A stretch of 64,000 bases of DNA from NCBI RefSeq assembly GCF_000970285.1, contig NZ_CP009516.1:1033036-1097035 (forward strand), in the 5' to 3' direction. Below the pieces are notes generated by a model, which was given only the letters and a program-made list of their open reading frames with translations, had not been told where the DNA came from and ran no database searches. The number at the start of each line of letters is the position of its first letter. The stretch's first letter is position 1. The DNA comes from Methanosarcina horonobensis HB-1 = JCM 15518. Lineage in GTDB: Archaea > Halobacteriota > Methanosarcinia > Methanosarcinales > Methanosarcinaceae. Made by a program: the position numbers and the translations under genes. Below are positions 37,081-46,853 of the stretch, piece by piece.

Positions 37081-38220
37081 TTATCCGATTTTTTCGGCCA
37101 TTAATTCCTTTAGAATTATGTCCTTTTTATCGGTTTGTAAATGAGAAAGGTCGTTGATTCCAGTGCTATCAAGTAGTTTCCGTATTTCATTCATGTGCAA
37201 TTTGTTTTCATCTTTTAATCTTATGAGCGCTTCCTCACGAGTAATTAGATCTTCTCTAACCATTTTAGCATAAAAATCGTCTTTTTCGGTCATATTAAGC
37301 GTTTTCATATACATTAGATCCTTTAAATGACTTACAGTGCAGTCAAATCTCCATGATGAACTGAATCTTTTAGGGCTTTCCCAGTTCAATTCCTGCTTAA
37401 TTCTTGACAAAACTTCCTCTTCTTGCCAGGGAATGTAGTGAAATATATCTATAAACTCAATATCCGGGGACAAAAATCTGGGTCCGAAGCTGTAAGGGTT
37501 TCCATACAAAAATCCTGTTATCATTGTGGGAATACACATTGGATGGCAGTAAAGAGGATTTTTTAACATTTCGTTAGCTACTCCTCCAAACCCTTTTATA
37601 CCAAAACTTTTTGTTAAGAGATTCATGTAATTTTCATCTGTTGAAACATTCAGTAACTCCCTTTTAAAAGATATATATTCATACGGATTACCCCCTGTAA
37701 CTACACATTTCACATCATACTTTTTTGCATATTTAATTATATTTGGAAGAATTAATTTACAGGCAATACACATCATAGGTATGGATGCAGGAGATGGTTT
37801 GCGAAGCCACGAAGTAAAATTATGTTTAAATGTTTTTTCATGAATATTATTCTTCAATTTGAAACTAACAACATCAACGTTCAACGCTTCTACAGCATTT
37901 TCAATATTGGTTTTAGCCTGAGGGTCAGTAAATGGATTTTCGTAATTAACTGCCAGAACTTTCAGGTTATAATCTTTTGCAAGTTTGAGGAGTGCGTAAC
38001 TGCTATCCCTTCCGCCGCTGACTCCTATAACGCAGTCATATTTGTTGCTCTCTTTGCGATGCGAGTACAATAATTCTTTAAGTTTTGATTCCCCTTCGTA
38101 CTGGACCTTTACGTGAGAATGGCAAAAATTACAAACACCATCTTTATCAAAAGTAATGTTTGGTGTCGTTTCGGGCAATATACACCTGCTACATCTTTTC
38201 AAGTATTCATTCTCTGTCAT
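37081..38220 (-). CDS. N-acetyl sugar amidotransferase (WbpG/PseA-like)
   Basis: 379 residues. N-terminal zinc-type Cys pairs RCSRCILPETTP and CNFCHSH. The PP-loop CVIGVSGGRDSSYALLKLA binds ATP and activates the substrate. CIACKLILPNIIKYAKKYDV and VVTGGNPYEY are further N-type ATP-pyrophosphatase motifs. WbpG-type enzymes place an amidine on surface-sugar residues, with ammonia from a partner glutaminase. No HisH/HisF-like partner or sugar cluster is adjacent here. The run of C before the start (38222-38228, plus strand) gives a GGGGGGG ribosome site. Confidence 0.85.
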   Translation of the reverse strand: MTENEYLKRCSRCILPETTPNITFDKDGVCNFCHSHVKVQYEGESKLKELLYSHRKESNKYDCVIGVSGGRDSSYALLKLAKDYNLKVLAVNYENPFTDPQAKTNIENAVEALNVDVVSFKLKNNIHEKTFKHNFTSWLRKPSPASIPMMCIACKLILPNIIKYAKKYDVKCVVTGGNPYEYISFKRELLNVSTDENYMNLLTKSFGIKGFGGVANEMLKNPLYCHPMCIPTMITGFLYGNPYSFGPRFLSPDIEFIDIFHYIPWQEEEVLSRIKQELNWESPKRFSSSWRFDCTVSHLKDLMYMKTLNMTEKDDFYAKMVREDLITREEALIRLKDENKLHMNEIRKLLDSTGINDLSHLQTDKKDIILKELMAEKIG

Positions 38221-38934
38221 AATCCCCCCCCAGATATATTGTTTTAATTTTGAATGATCTATATTTGGATACTGAAGATAGGCTAAAAAATAATTAATAT
38301 TACTATTTTAGTTTAGAATTTGTTCAATTTCATAATTTATTATTACCTATAATATAATTATACTTAAAATTAACTAATTTTTATAATAATTGATGAGAAA
38401 GCCCTTTTGGCTTTAACTCTTATCGCAGCTTTTCTGGTTGAATAGAGCCTTAGAAAAAGTTTTACAGATATTCGCTAAGCGTAGGAACTGTAAACGTAGG
38501 TAAATCTTGTACTGCGATAATATAACCTGAAAATCTTTCAAAATTATATGGTTTAGTTTTGTTATATGGGAAACCAATGTACACTGATTTGCCTCACTCT
38601 CTGCCTTTTTTACACAAAGACTTATTATTTTTATAAAAAATATTAATTGAAAAATAGTACTTTCCTTTTTATTTAAAAAAACTGTTTTTATTTAAAACGT
38701 TAGACGATATTTTTTATAGTGGGAATGTGTAAATCTTTTCAAGAACTGTGCAATTTTAATAAAATTGTTTCCGCAATAGTTCTCAATATCCAGACTTTCA
38801 ATGATAACAGGAGCAACAAGGATGAAACCCAATGTTTTCTCAGCGCTGGCATTAGTAGCTACCATTTGTTTTTACTGACTTTCAAAGACATGAAGAAAAT
38901 TTAAAAATTTCAATAGATATTGGTGGAATTCAAA
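38221..38934. other. AT-rich intergenic region
   Basis: No gene supported. Very A/T-rich with runs of TTTAAAA/TATAAT; likely the promoters of the two divergent genes. Confidence 0.5.
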
Positions 38935-40230
38935 ATGTTCTCTATCTCAGGTTATCTCAAAGAATGGTTCAATACGACTAAATATATTCTCACACAACCT
39001 CGAGACTTCTTCAAAGAGATGCCCACATCCGGAAGTTTCAAAGAGCCTCTGAATTTCATGATTTTTACCATATTCATTGCATCGCTGTTGTCCACACCCA
39101 TCATAATGCTAACATTCGCTGATTATCTGTCAGAAATGGACCTTTCCTGCATCATTTTAGTGACTGCAGGAGCGTTTGTGTTTTCTTTATTCGTTATGGC
39201 CATATCCGTTCCTCTGAATGCATTCACATATCATATTCTGCTCATGATATGCGGCGCAAATGGCAACTTTAAAACAACCCTGCGGGTATTTTGCTACTAC
39301 CTGTCAGCTTCGGTGTTCATCCTTCCCTCAATAGGCATTATGATGCTGATACTGCATATTGCAGAAAAAAATGGATTGGAGGGAGGGCTGTTTGACATAG
39401 TATCAATTGTTTTCCTGATGGCTGTAGTTATACTTTTCACCTACTACGCCTTCTATATACTTTTTGTAGGATTTTCCGAAGCACACAGGATGTCAATGAA
39501 ACGGGTGATATTTGCCCTAGTTGGTATTCCCCTGGTAATAAATATCATAATCGCAGCTATTCCAATGGCTATGGTATTCAGCAGTGGTTTTTCTACTGAG
39601 GCCTGCGGTCAGTCTACTGAAAACACATTACCTTTCGATCATGAGTACACTGACACATCCCATGTTGAATCAAATATAACTGCATCCTATGGTTCAATCC
39701 CTGTTGTAGACGGGTATTACACTCCTGAAGATAAATGGCAGGAGACACAAGAGGTGAATTTCACATCCGAAGACGTTGAATACACAATAGCAGCCAAACA
39801 TGATAGTGAAAACCTGTATATCCTCATAAAATGGGAAGGTGATCCGGTATGGCAAAATTCTATGGACATACATTTCGAACAGGACGGAAACTCTCATGAC
39901 CACAATCTGTCAACCGGACGTGATGATTACAAATACAACGGTGCTAAAGTGTACGGACCCGGTAACTTTGCAGATGCCCATTATAGCGGAGGTGCCAGAG
40001 AGGAAGAGAATGGTATGGTTGCCGGTAATTACTCTGATGGATTCTGGGTGCAGGAATGGGTGGTACCACTTCGAAGCGCTGACCCCGGAGATATCAACGT
40101 AGAGCAGCTTCCTGCCGAACTGGGATTTGCAGTTCTCGACTGGGGATCGGGTATCGCAACCGGACGCTGGCCGGCAAGGGCCTGGCCTTATGAGCCTGAA
40201 ACGTGGGGTAATCTGGAGATAGTTGAGTGA
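38935..40230 (+). CDS. Yip1-domain membrane protein with C-terminal ethylbenzene-dehydrogenase-like heme/ligand domain
   Basis: 431 residues. Residues ~10-220 form a Yip1-type membrane region with five spans (MIFTIFIASLLSTPIIMLTF, VTAGAFVFSLFVMAISV and others), led by WFNTTKYILTQPRDFFKEMP. The outer domain (~255-431) resembles the gamma-subunit fold of ethylbenzene/DMSO dehydrogenases: SIPVVDGYYTPEDKWQETQE, SENLYILIKWEGDP and VQEWVVPLRSADPGD. Such domains often bind heme b. ATG 38935 is preferred because GGTGG lies at 38922; in-frame TTG/GTG codons before it overlap this site. A surface redox or binding role is possible. Confidence 0.78.
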   Translation: MFSISGYLKEWFNTTKYILTQPRDFFKEMPTSGSFKEPLNFMIFTIFIASLLSTPIIMLTFADYLSEMDLSCIILVTAGAFVFSLFVMAISVPLNAFTYHILLMICGANGNFKTTLRVFCYYLSASVFILPSIGIMMLILHIAEKNGLEGGLFDIVSIVFLMAVVILFTYYAFYILFVGFSEAHRMSMKRVIFALVGIPLVINIIIAAIPMAMVFSSGFSTEACGQSTENTLPFDHEYTDTSHVESNITASYGSIPVVDGYYTPEDKWQETQEVNFTSEDVEYTIAAKHDSENLYILIKWEGDPVWQNSMDIHFEQDGNSHDHNLSTGRDDYKYNGAKVYGPGNFADAHYSGGAREEENGMVAGNYSDGFWVQEWVVPLRSADPGDINVEQLPAELGFAVLDWGSGIATGRWPARAWPYEPETWGNLEIVE

Positions 40231-40650
40231 CCGGTTTATTGTTTTTGGACAGGAGAAAAGTTAAGCTCTTTGAATGCCGATCATACTAACAAACAAATGA
40301 AGAGAATATATGGTATGGCTAAAAAAACAAGTGGTATGGCTAAAAAAACAAGTTCTCCGTTTTCCTTGAAGAAAAAAGGGATGCCTGGGAGAAAATTTTA
40401 AACGAGGAAGAGATATTCGAAGAATACCCCTCTGACCTCGCTGGGTTTGTCAATAATGAAATTGTTTCTTCTGTTTTTTTCACGAGAAAGGACACTCTCC
40501 TTTGTCGGAAGGGACAAAAAAACGGTTTGATATAACGAATACTGTTTTACTGGTTAATAGTGTTTTACTGGTTAGAGGTCCTTTAAGTTAGCTCCTATGA
40601 TCCAATATCACTATTTTCACCCTATATTTTACCTGCTTCTCATAGTTTTT
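40231..40650. other. Intergenic region with one dispersed repeat
   Basis: No gene. A fragment reads DAWEKILNEEEIFEEYPSD at 40386-40440 ahead of repeat copy C, so the repeat may be a gene 3' end copied around. Also contains a short direct repeat AGTGGTATGGCTAAAAAAAC-type (40310-40350). Confidence 0.5.
40442..40555 (+). repeat. Dispersed ~100-bp element, copy C
   Basis: Shares TGGGTTTGTCAATAATGAAA, GGGACAAAAAAACGGTTTGA and the TTTTACTGGT end with copy A at 35652. The hairpin is imperfect here. Confidence 0.6.
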
Positions 40651-41688
40651 TCAATCCTTTTCTTTATACCATTCATCTCTCGCTTCCACAAGTGCCCTTA
40701 TATTTGCAAGCGGAGTTCTCGGTGCGATCCCGCAGCCCGGGGCAAGAATATCCACACCTGCGGAAAGACAATCTTTTGCTTCTTCTTTCACGATTTCCGG
40801 GGTTCCAAAAAGCAGAGTTCTTGAGGGAGAGACATTTCCGATCAACCTTGCCCTACCGCTAATTGCCTCTTTTGCAGCTTTCAAACTGACTTTTTCTTCT
40901 ATGCTGACGGCTTCGAAACCGCATTCCGAAAGAGTTTTCAGGGAATCACCGACATCGCCGCAGATATGAAGAATTACAGGGCCGTTTACTTTTCTGCAAA
41001 GGTGTTTGTAGAAGGGTTTGACCGAATTTTCAAGGACTGAAGGGGGCATCATTCTTGAGCCGGCTATTCCACCGTCGGGCATACAGAGGGCATCTGCACT
41101 GCGTTCAAAAAGCGAGTTTGCATACTCAATACAGAGTTCAGTACAGGTTTCCATGAACATATCAAAATAGTCGGGCTTTTTTAGTGCCCAGATAAGGCAG
41201 TTTTTAACTTCGGCAAGATGAGTAAAAACTGTCAGAGGACCTTCCATGCCTGCAATGAGAGGAATTTCACTTCGTTTTCCATTCCCGTTACGGGCTGCGA
41301 GGATTTCTGTCGCTTTCAGGATGGTGGGAATTCTTCCTTTTTCGAGCAGGTTCTCAGGCACTCTGAGGTTTTCGGGCCCTTTTGAGAAAGGGTAGGACAG
41401 GACCGAGGGCTGGATATCTTTTGTGCCCATCCTCACACCGCAGCCCATAATTTCTGCAATCACTGTCAGGCAATAGGGATAGCGTACGGCTTCAAGGCCT
41501 GCAATCTCGTGACCTGCAAGGGCGAGTGCTGCCATCTTTTCAGGGTCGGAGTGTGCTTTCGGCCAGGCTGCTCCGGTCATATCCATCAATTCTACGGTTC
41601 CGGTCTGGGTAACAGAAAGGGCAGGAACCCTGTCAACCGGATTTCCATGGAGGGTGTCAAGAAAGTTTTTCCTGAGATTTCTTTCCAT
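40651..41688 (-). CDS. MtaA/MtbA-like methylcobamide:CoM methyltransferase (UroD superfamily)
   Basis: 345 residues from the ATG at 41688, which follows GGAGCC; an earlier in-frame TTG at 41727 lacks a site. UroD fold with the zinc motif of CoM methyltransferases: GPVILHICGDVGDSL (His-X-Cys) and DILAPGCGIAPRTPL (second Cys). In methylotrophic methanogenesis these enzymes move a methyl group from a corrinoid protein to coenzyme M. No corrinoid protein or substrate-specific methyltransferase is adjacent, so its partner is unknown. PALSVTQTGTVELMDMTGAA is the conserved N-terminal block. Confidence 0.83.
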   Translation of the reverse strand: MERNLRKNFLDTLHGNPVDRVPALSVTQTGTVELMDMTGAAWPKAHSDPEKMAALALAGHEIAGLEAVRYPYCLTVIAEIMGCGVRMGTKDIQPSVLSYPFSKGPENLRVPENLLEKGRIPTILKATEILAARNGNGKRSEIPLIAGMEGPLTVFTHLAEVKNCLIWALKKPDYFDMFMETCTELCIEYANSLFERSADALCMPDGGIAGSRMMPPSVLENSVKPFYKHLCRKVNGPVILHICGDVGDSLKTLSECGFEAVSIEEKVSLKAAKEAISGRARLIGNVSPSRTLLFGTPEIVKEEAKDCLSAGVDILAPGCGIAPRTPLANIRALVEARDEWYKEKD

Positions 41689-41791
41689 TTTTCTGGCTCC
41701 GATATTTTTAAAATGGCGTTTTTTCAAACCGATTTTTTAAATTTCTGTAAATTATTTGATCGTTTTATTCAAATCTGTTCCTTTTTTGGAG

Positions 41792-44700
41792 CTACTGCAA
41801 GTCCGGAAACAGCATGGTTTTTGACAACTCCTCTATTTCAATTTCTTCCAGGATTTCAAAAGCAAGGTTTGCTGCAAGTTCATTTTCCGAATCAAGTAAT
41901 GTCTGCATCCTCTCTTCGTCCGCTTTTGTACAGATTTTCATGAGAGCTCCGGCAGCTTCTGCTTTTACAAAGCGGTTCCAGTCGTAAAGCGTGCTGATCA
42001 GTGGCTCGATAGCTTTTTTCGGTTTTATCCTTCCAAGAGCCTTTGCAGCAGCCAGCCTTGTGAAATCGTCTTTATCATCAAGAGCAAGAATAAGAGGAAC
42101 GACTGCAGTTTCAGCTTTAATCATGCCCAATGCTTCGGCAGCTCCCCATTTGCCTTCATTGTTTTCATCAAGGAGTGCGTCAATAAGAGGTTCTATGGCT
42201 TTTCTGGAACCTATTTTTCCAAGAGACCGGGCAGCTTCCCCTTTTACAAATCCGGTTGAATCGAAAAGCATTGTATCTACCAGGGGCTCCAGGGTTTTTT
42301 CGGACTTTATCTGTCCAAGTGCTTCAGCTGCAAACCTCCTCACAATAGGGTCATGGGATTTGAGAGCGCTGACCAGGTGAGGAACGGCTTTTTCGGAATC
42401 AAGGCATTTCAGTACACCTGCCAGGACTCTCCTTACCTCATCGTCTTCGTCATCAAGCGCATTAATCAGGGATTCAAAGGCTCTTTCAGGCATATTTTTG
42501 GATATATTTTCCAGGGATCTGGCTGCTTCTCTACGTACAAGCTTATCTTCATCCTCAAAGGCACTATCCAGAGAATCGAAGATCTTACCCGGTATCTGGT
42601 TCGGGTTCCCGTTAGAGTTTATCTGTCCAAGGGCCCTTACCGCGCCTTGCCTGACAAACTGATTCTCGGATTCAACTGCCTGGATAAGTAACTCAAGAAC
42701 TCTTTCGGATTCAAGTTGCCCGAGTGCCTTTGCGGCTTCTTTCCGGACAAAGCGGTTTTCATCTCCCAGCACAAAAAGAAGTGGGAAAATAGCTTCCCTG
42801 AACCTTACCGTTCCCAGTGCCTTTGCCGCTTCCAGGCGAACGAAATGGCTTTCATCATTGAGCATTTTTATCAGGGCTTCAGCAGCTGTTTCTGAGCCTG
42901 CTATTTCATTTCCTCTCTCTCCGATGGCTTCAGCAGCCGCCTTTCTTACGAATTCATCCTCATCCGAAAGTGCGGAGACAAGGTGGTCAAGTGTTTTTTC
43001 CGAACCCACCACTCCGAGAGCTTTTGCGGCTTCCCTTCGGACGAAACGGCTTTTGTCACCAAGTATATCCGTGAAGCTATCTGAAATTTTGTCCGATTTT
43101 ATTTTTCCAAGAGCTTTTGTAGCCATCCATCGTACAAATTCGTCTTCATCCTTCAGGGCAGCCAGGAATGGTTCTACTGCTCTTTCCGATCCCATTTGCC
43201 CCAGAGCTTCGGCAGCTCCCAGCCTAACGAGTTTATCTTCTTCCTGAAACGCTTTTATGAGAGGATCCGCCGCTTCTCGCGGGTTTGCCCTGCCAAGAGC
43301 CCCTATAGCCCCAAGACGAACAAAGTCATCTTTTGCCCCAAGTGCGGAAACAAGAACTTCCAGTGCACTTTTTGACCCTATCTTCACAAGCGCGTCCGTA
43401 GCTTCCAGACGGACAGCTCGGTTCCTATCTCCAAGTACGTTTGTAAGCAGTTCGATGGCTCTTTCGGACCCTATCGCACTGAGAGCTTTTACAGCTTCTA
43501 TCCTCACGGAAAAATTCTCATCTCCAAGTGCAGCTGTAAGGTGGGCAAGCGCTATCTCGGATTTTGTTTTTCCAAGAGTTCTTACAGCTTCTCTTTTCAC
43601 CCCTACATCCTTGTTATCAAGTACTTTTGAACTGGCTTCGATCCCGCAGGCTCCCAGCCTTCCGAGGCTCTGAATTGCTCTCATTTTCTCCACTGTATAT
43701 CTACTGTCGAGTCTGCTGGCAAGTTCTGAGCATAATTTTTCTTTTGTTTCAGGGCTGGCTTTTCCTATACATTTCGAGGCAAGATCTAAATTCCTGCTTG
43801 AAACTAAGGAGTTTACCAGTTCATTTCCCGATTCTACAATCTTCGAAGTAAGAATGATCACATTTTCCCATGCTGGCTGCTTGAACGTTTCTGAAATATC
43901 CACTCCTTTTTCAAGGTATGTTTTCAACTTTAAAGCCGCAAAGTATTCCTGAAAAGCCCTATCTATTCCGAATCTTACTTCAGAATAGCTTCTGGTAAGG
44001 ATCTCGAGTTCAAAACATGTTTTAAGAAGTTCTTTTGCTTCTGTTTTTCTGGCCTGTTTTCCACCACATATATCGTGTTTCGCATATTTTTCTGCCAGTT
44101 CAAGGGCGTAGCTGTACTTACAGGAAATCTTTTTCCTGCACTGGAGCTTGAATGCCAGATCCATTAGAAAATTTTCAATCCTCTCCCTTACGATATCGAC
44201 TTCTCCTGAGTTTGTTATTTTCCGGGAGAGTGTGTTTTCAGAACTGAGGGTCTCCTTTTTTATTCTGTAACTCCTGAATAGCTCTGAAATGAAAGCCAGG
44301 TAAAGCTCTGCCCGATTGGAATGAATAAAATCAGAATCAAAGGGAGCAAGTTCCTGAGCCGGTCTGTTATTTCCGGCACTCTCCATTCGATCAATTGAAA
44401 TCCTTGTCCAGAGCATAAGTAAAAGTGGGTTTCGGATAAAGGGATATGAATTGATTCTATTAAGGATTCCAGTTTTCAAAAGTTTTGCACGTCTTTTATT
44501 AGGGATATAATTCTCTATAAATATCCTTATTTTCTCATCCGATAATTTTTCAAGCTCGCAGACTGCAAATGCACTCTTTATGCTTCCCGATGGTCCGTGT
44601 CTTGAAGCAATAACATATCGACAGTCTTCATAATCGGAAACAAAATTGGAAATCTCTTCAAGTGGAGAAAATTTATCTGAAAGTGCGAGCAGGTCCAGCC

Positions 44701-45169
44701 CGTCCAGAAGCAGCAGGGCTTTCCCTTCGAGTAATTTCCTGAAATCAGGTCCGAAAATTCCTTTTTGCTTTGCTTTCGTTTTCAAGTAATCATAAAAAGA
44801 TCCTTTACAATAGGAATCAAGAGTGACATACAGCGGGATATATTCCTGTTTTCCCTCAAAGCAGTCCCTAGCAAAAATGTAATTGAGCCATTTAAGGGTG
44901 CTTGTCTTTCCCAAGCCTGCCTCCCCGTAAATTATAAGGCGTTTTTCTTTTTCTACAAGTTGTGAAATTTTGAATTCATGAACCAGAGTAAGATTTTCTT
45001 CGAAGAGCCGGCGTGTAATTGGTAATATTTCCCTGGCGGAAAGTTCTACATAGTAATCGTATATTTCTTTTCTGTCCTCAGCTATTCTGTCTTCGAATAT
45101 CATGTTTTTCAGGTAATTTTCCAGTCCTTCGTTTGAGTTTCTCTCAATCTCTTGCACAAGATCCCCCAC
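41792..45169 (-). CDS. NACHT-type STAND ATPase with ~20 C-terminal HEAT repeats
   Basis: 1125 residues. A short helical N-terminus (1-75) shows no effector domain. NACHT ATPase: Walker A IIYGEAGLGKTSTLKWL (82-90), Walker B KALLLLDGLDLL (~155), YVIASRHGPSG as sensor. A winged-helix/helical stretch reaches ~500. From ~505 to the end, PBS-lyase-type HEAT repeats of ~31 residues occur (pattern DEDEFVRKAAAEAIGERG, DENRFVRKEAAKALGQLESE). STAND proteins oligomerise on ligand sensing; bacterial and archaeal NACHT proteins often act in phage defence, others in signalling. It is alone between a methyltransferase and a hydrolase gene. Ends in TAG. Confidence 0.88.
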   Translation of the reverse strand: MGDLVQEIERNSNEGLENYLKNMIFEDRIAEDRKEIYDYYVELSAREILPITRRLFEENLTLVHEFKISQLVEKEKRLIIYGEAGLGKTSTLKWLNYIFARDCFEGKQEYIPLYVTLDSYCKGSFYDYLKTKAKQKGIFGPDFRKLLEGKALLLLDGLDLLALSDKFSPLEEISNFVSDYEDCRYVIASRHGPSGSIKSAFAVCELEKLSDEKIRIFIENYIPNKRRAKLLKTGILNRINSYPFIRNPLLLMLWTRISIDRMESAGNNRPAQELAPFDSDFIHSNRAELYLAFISELFRSYRIKKETLSSENTLSRKITNSGEVDIVRERIENFLMDLAFKLQCRKKISCKYSYALELAEKYAKHDICGGKQARKTEAKELLKTCFELEILTRSYSEVRFGIDRAFQEYFAALKLKTYLEKGVDISETFKQPAWENVIILTSKIVESGNELVNSLVSSRNLDLASKCIGKASPETKEKLCSELASRLDSRYTVEKMRAIQSLGRLGACGIEASSKVLDNKDVGVKREAVRTLGKTKSEIALAHLTAALGDENFSVRIEAVKALSAIGSERAIELLTNVLGDRNRAVRLEATDALVKIGSKSALEVLVSALGAKDDFVRLGAIGALGRANPREAADPLIKAFQEEDKLVRLGAAEALGQMGSERAVEPFLAALKDEDEFVRWMATKALGKIKSDKISDSFTDILGDKSRFVRREAAKALGVVGSEKTLDHLVSALSDEDEFVRKAAAEAIGERGNEIAGSETAAEALIKMLNDESHFVRLEAAKALGTVRFREAIFPLLFVLGDENRFVRKEAAKALGQLESERVLELLIQAVESENQFVRQGAVRALGQINSNGNPNQIPGKIFDSLDSAFEDEDKLVRREAARSLENISKNMPERAFESLINALDDEDDEVRRVLAGVLKCLDSEKAVPHLVSALKSHDPIVRRFAAEALGQIKSEKTLEPLVDTMLFDSTGFVKGEAARSLGKIGSRKAIEPLIDALLDENNEGKWGAAEALGMIKAETAVVPLILALDDKDDFTRLAAAKALGRIKPKKAIEPLISTLYDWNRFVKAEAAGALMKICTKADEERMQTLLDSENELAANLAFEILEEIEIEELSKTMLFPDLQ

Positions 45170-45273
45170 ATTGTTTTTAAAAAAGATTTCCGCTTTTCAT
45201 TTCTGTCCTTTTGTCAGGGGGCTTTTTTTTATTTGCAAACTACAACCTGTCTTCGGCCATCCGGAATAGTCGA

Positions 45274-46092
45274 TCACTTTTCCTCCGGCATTGGTAAGTC
45301 CAGAAATTCTCCGATCATCGGAAGCAGCCACTCGGCACGTTCTATCAGTGTGATGTGGGTTGTGCCCGGGAGTACGGCAAGCCTGGAACGCGGAAGACCG
45401 GTAAGGTCACCAGCTACCCCTCCTCCGAGCAGCCGGAACATTTCAACTGCATGCTCCGGACGAACAATATCGGAATCCCCTATTATGATCAGGGTAGGGG
45501 CCTTAATTGCCTGAACCTCATCAGCTGTCCAGCCCTTAAAATCTCGCGTGAGTTGTTGCTCTTTAGCAATCAGAACGGGCCAGTGTTCCGGATTTGGTGC
45601 AATCCTCGCATAGGCTTTTTGCCATTCTGTCCCGTTGAGATCTTCGGGCTTCAGTTTCTCTTCTCCTTCGAGCACTTCGGGGTAGAGCCCGTCATTACTG
45701 TAAGCGGGAGCGATAACTGCAAGTTTGCGCATCAGATAAGGGTGCTGAATAGCAATCTGCAGGGCGATAGCTGCACCCATGCTATATCCGAAGAAGTCAG
45801 CTTTTTCTATCCTGAGCTGTCGGAGGAGTTCTATTGTATCCTCAGCCATTTGTTCATATGTCAACGGGCGGTCGACGTCGGCGGTATGCCCATGTCCCTG
45901 CTGCTCGATTGCAATCACCTGTCGAGTCTTTGCAAAGAATGGTATAAACTTCCCAAACGAGGTCTCAATTGTTGTCAAAGAGCCATGGAGAAGAACCAGT
46001 GGTCTGCCTGCGCCACAGATTTCATAATACATATCGAGCCCGTTCACGGAAGCATAGCCGCTTTTGATGCCGTTATTTCTTTTATCGGGCAT
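45274..46092 (-). CDS. Alpha/beta hydrolase, intact copy of a repeated module
   Basis: 272 residues. Oxyanion-hole segment PLVLLHGSLT; nucleophile Ser104 in FFGYSMGAA; acid Asp208 in IIIGDSDIVRPE; His246 in LPGTTHITLIE. The catalytic triad is complete. Substrate unknown. A diverged, damaged copy is at 58912 and a C-terminal relic at 57630. On the minus strand it lies downstream of a CPBP-protease relic; the same order (CPBP then hydrolase) recurs at 59872-58912, including the intergenic bases, so the pair was duplicated together. Confidence 0.87.
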   Translation of the reverse strand: MPDKRNNGIKSGYASVNGLDMYYEICGAGRPLVLLHGSLTTIETSFGKFIPFFAKTRQVIAIEQQGHGHTADVDRPLTYEQMAEDTIELLRQLRIEKADFFGYSMGAAIALQIAIQHPYLMRKLAVIAPAYSNDGLYPEVLEGEEKLKPEDLNGTEWQKAYARIAPNPEHWPVLIAKEQQLTRDFKGWTADEVQAIKAPTLIIIGDSDIVRPEHAVEMFRLLGGGVAGDLTGLPRSRLAVLPGTTHITLIERAEWLLPMIGEFLDLPMPEEK

Positions 46093-46239
46093 GCTTTTCG
46101 TCCTGATACACTCCCCTTTTGCAGTTCATCTGTAGAAATGTTCTAAGTTTGATTTTTACCCTATATTTTTTATAAACATTCTGTTATAAAACTGCTCCTT
46201 ATCTTTCCCCAAATATTAGCGTAGAGACTTCAAGCCGCT

Positions 46240-46700
46240 GAGCGGCCATACCTGTACTGAGCTAACGTTTTTGGACCTCACAGGAATGTCACGATCAAAG
46301 CCATAACTATAATGATCGAATAGTGTACACCCGGGTAGTCAACCAGTGGGTTGTGAGTCTGGTCGATTGGAAACAAAATCCTGCCGGTATGGCTATTGCA
46401 TGAAAGAGGATGGCTGTAAAAACGCTCTTTCCGGTGTTATTTAAGAACCAGACAATCAGGATTCGCATACCAATGGTATCCCCCATGCTATCCATGTCAG
46501 GTCACGGCCCTGTTGAATCATCGACGGGTAATGCCATGTCGACCACATCAGTCCTAAAATGATGCTGGTTGTTAGTGCATTCCATCGTTTTTGCATGGGA
46601 TCGATGGCATATCCAGTCCAGCCCAGTTCTTCACCAGCAGCGCCGATAAAAAACCCAGCAAAAAGTATCGGTATAGTCAGAAAAGGAATATGCGTTTCTA
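46240..46700 (-). pseudogene. CPBP intramembrane protease, relic cut at its 5' side by an IS element
   Basis: The minus strand reads FAGFFIGAAGEELGWTGYAI (glutamate motif EE), KRWNALTTSIILGLMWSTWH (second motif), ILIVWFLNNTGKSVFTAILF and HA, then loses similarity and meets stops. The N-terminal third is missing: a TnpB element starts at about 46710. Paralogs: intact at 53629, relic at 59872. CPBP proteins are Rce1-like membrane proteases. Confidence 0.75.
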
Positions 46701-46853
46701 TGGGGGGATAGCCCTATCAGAGAAATTTAACTTTAAGGCGGGAAGTCCCCTTCCTCGGAGCGAAGCGACAGGTGGGGGATGAAAGCCGTCAACTTCCCGA
46801 CAAAGCAAGTTTAACAAAATCTATTTATCTCTCTAAAACATATAATATTTATT

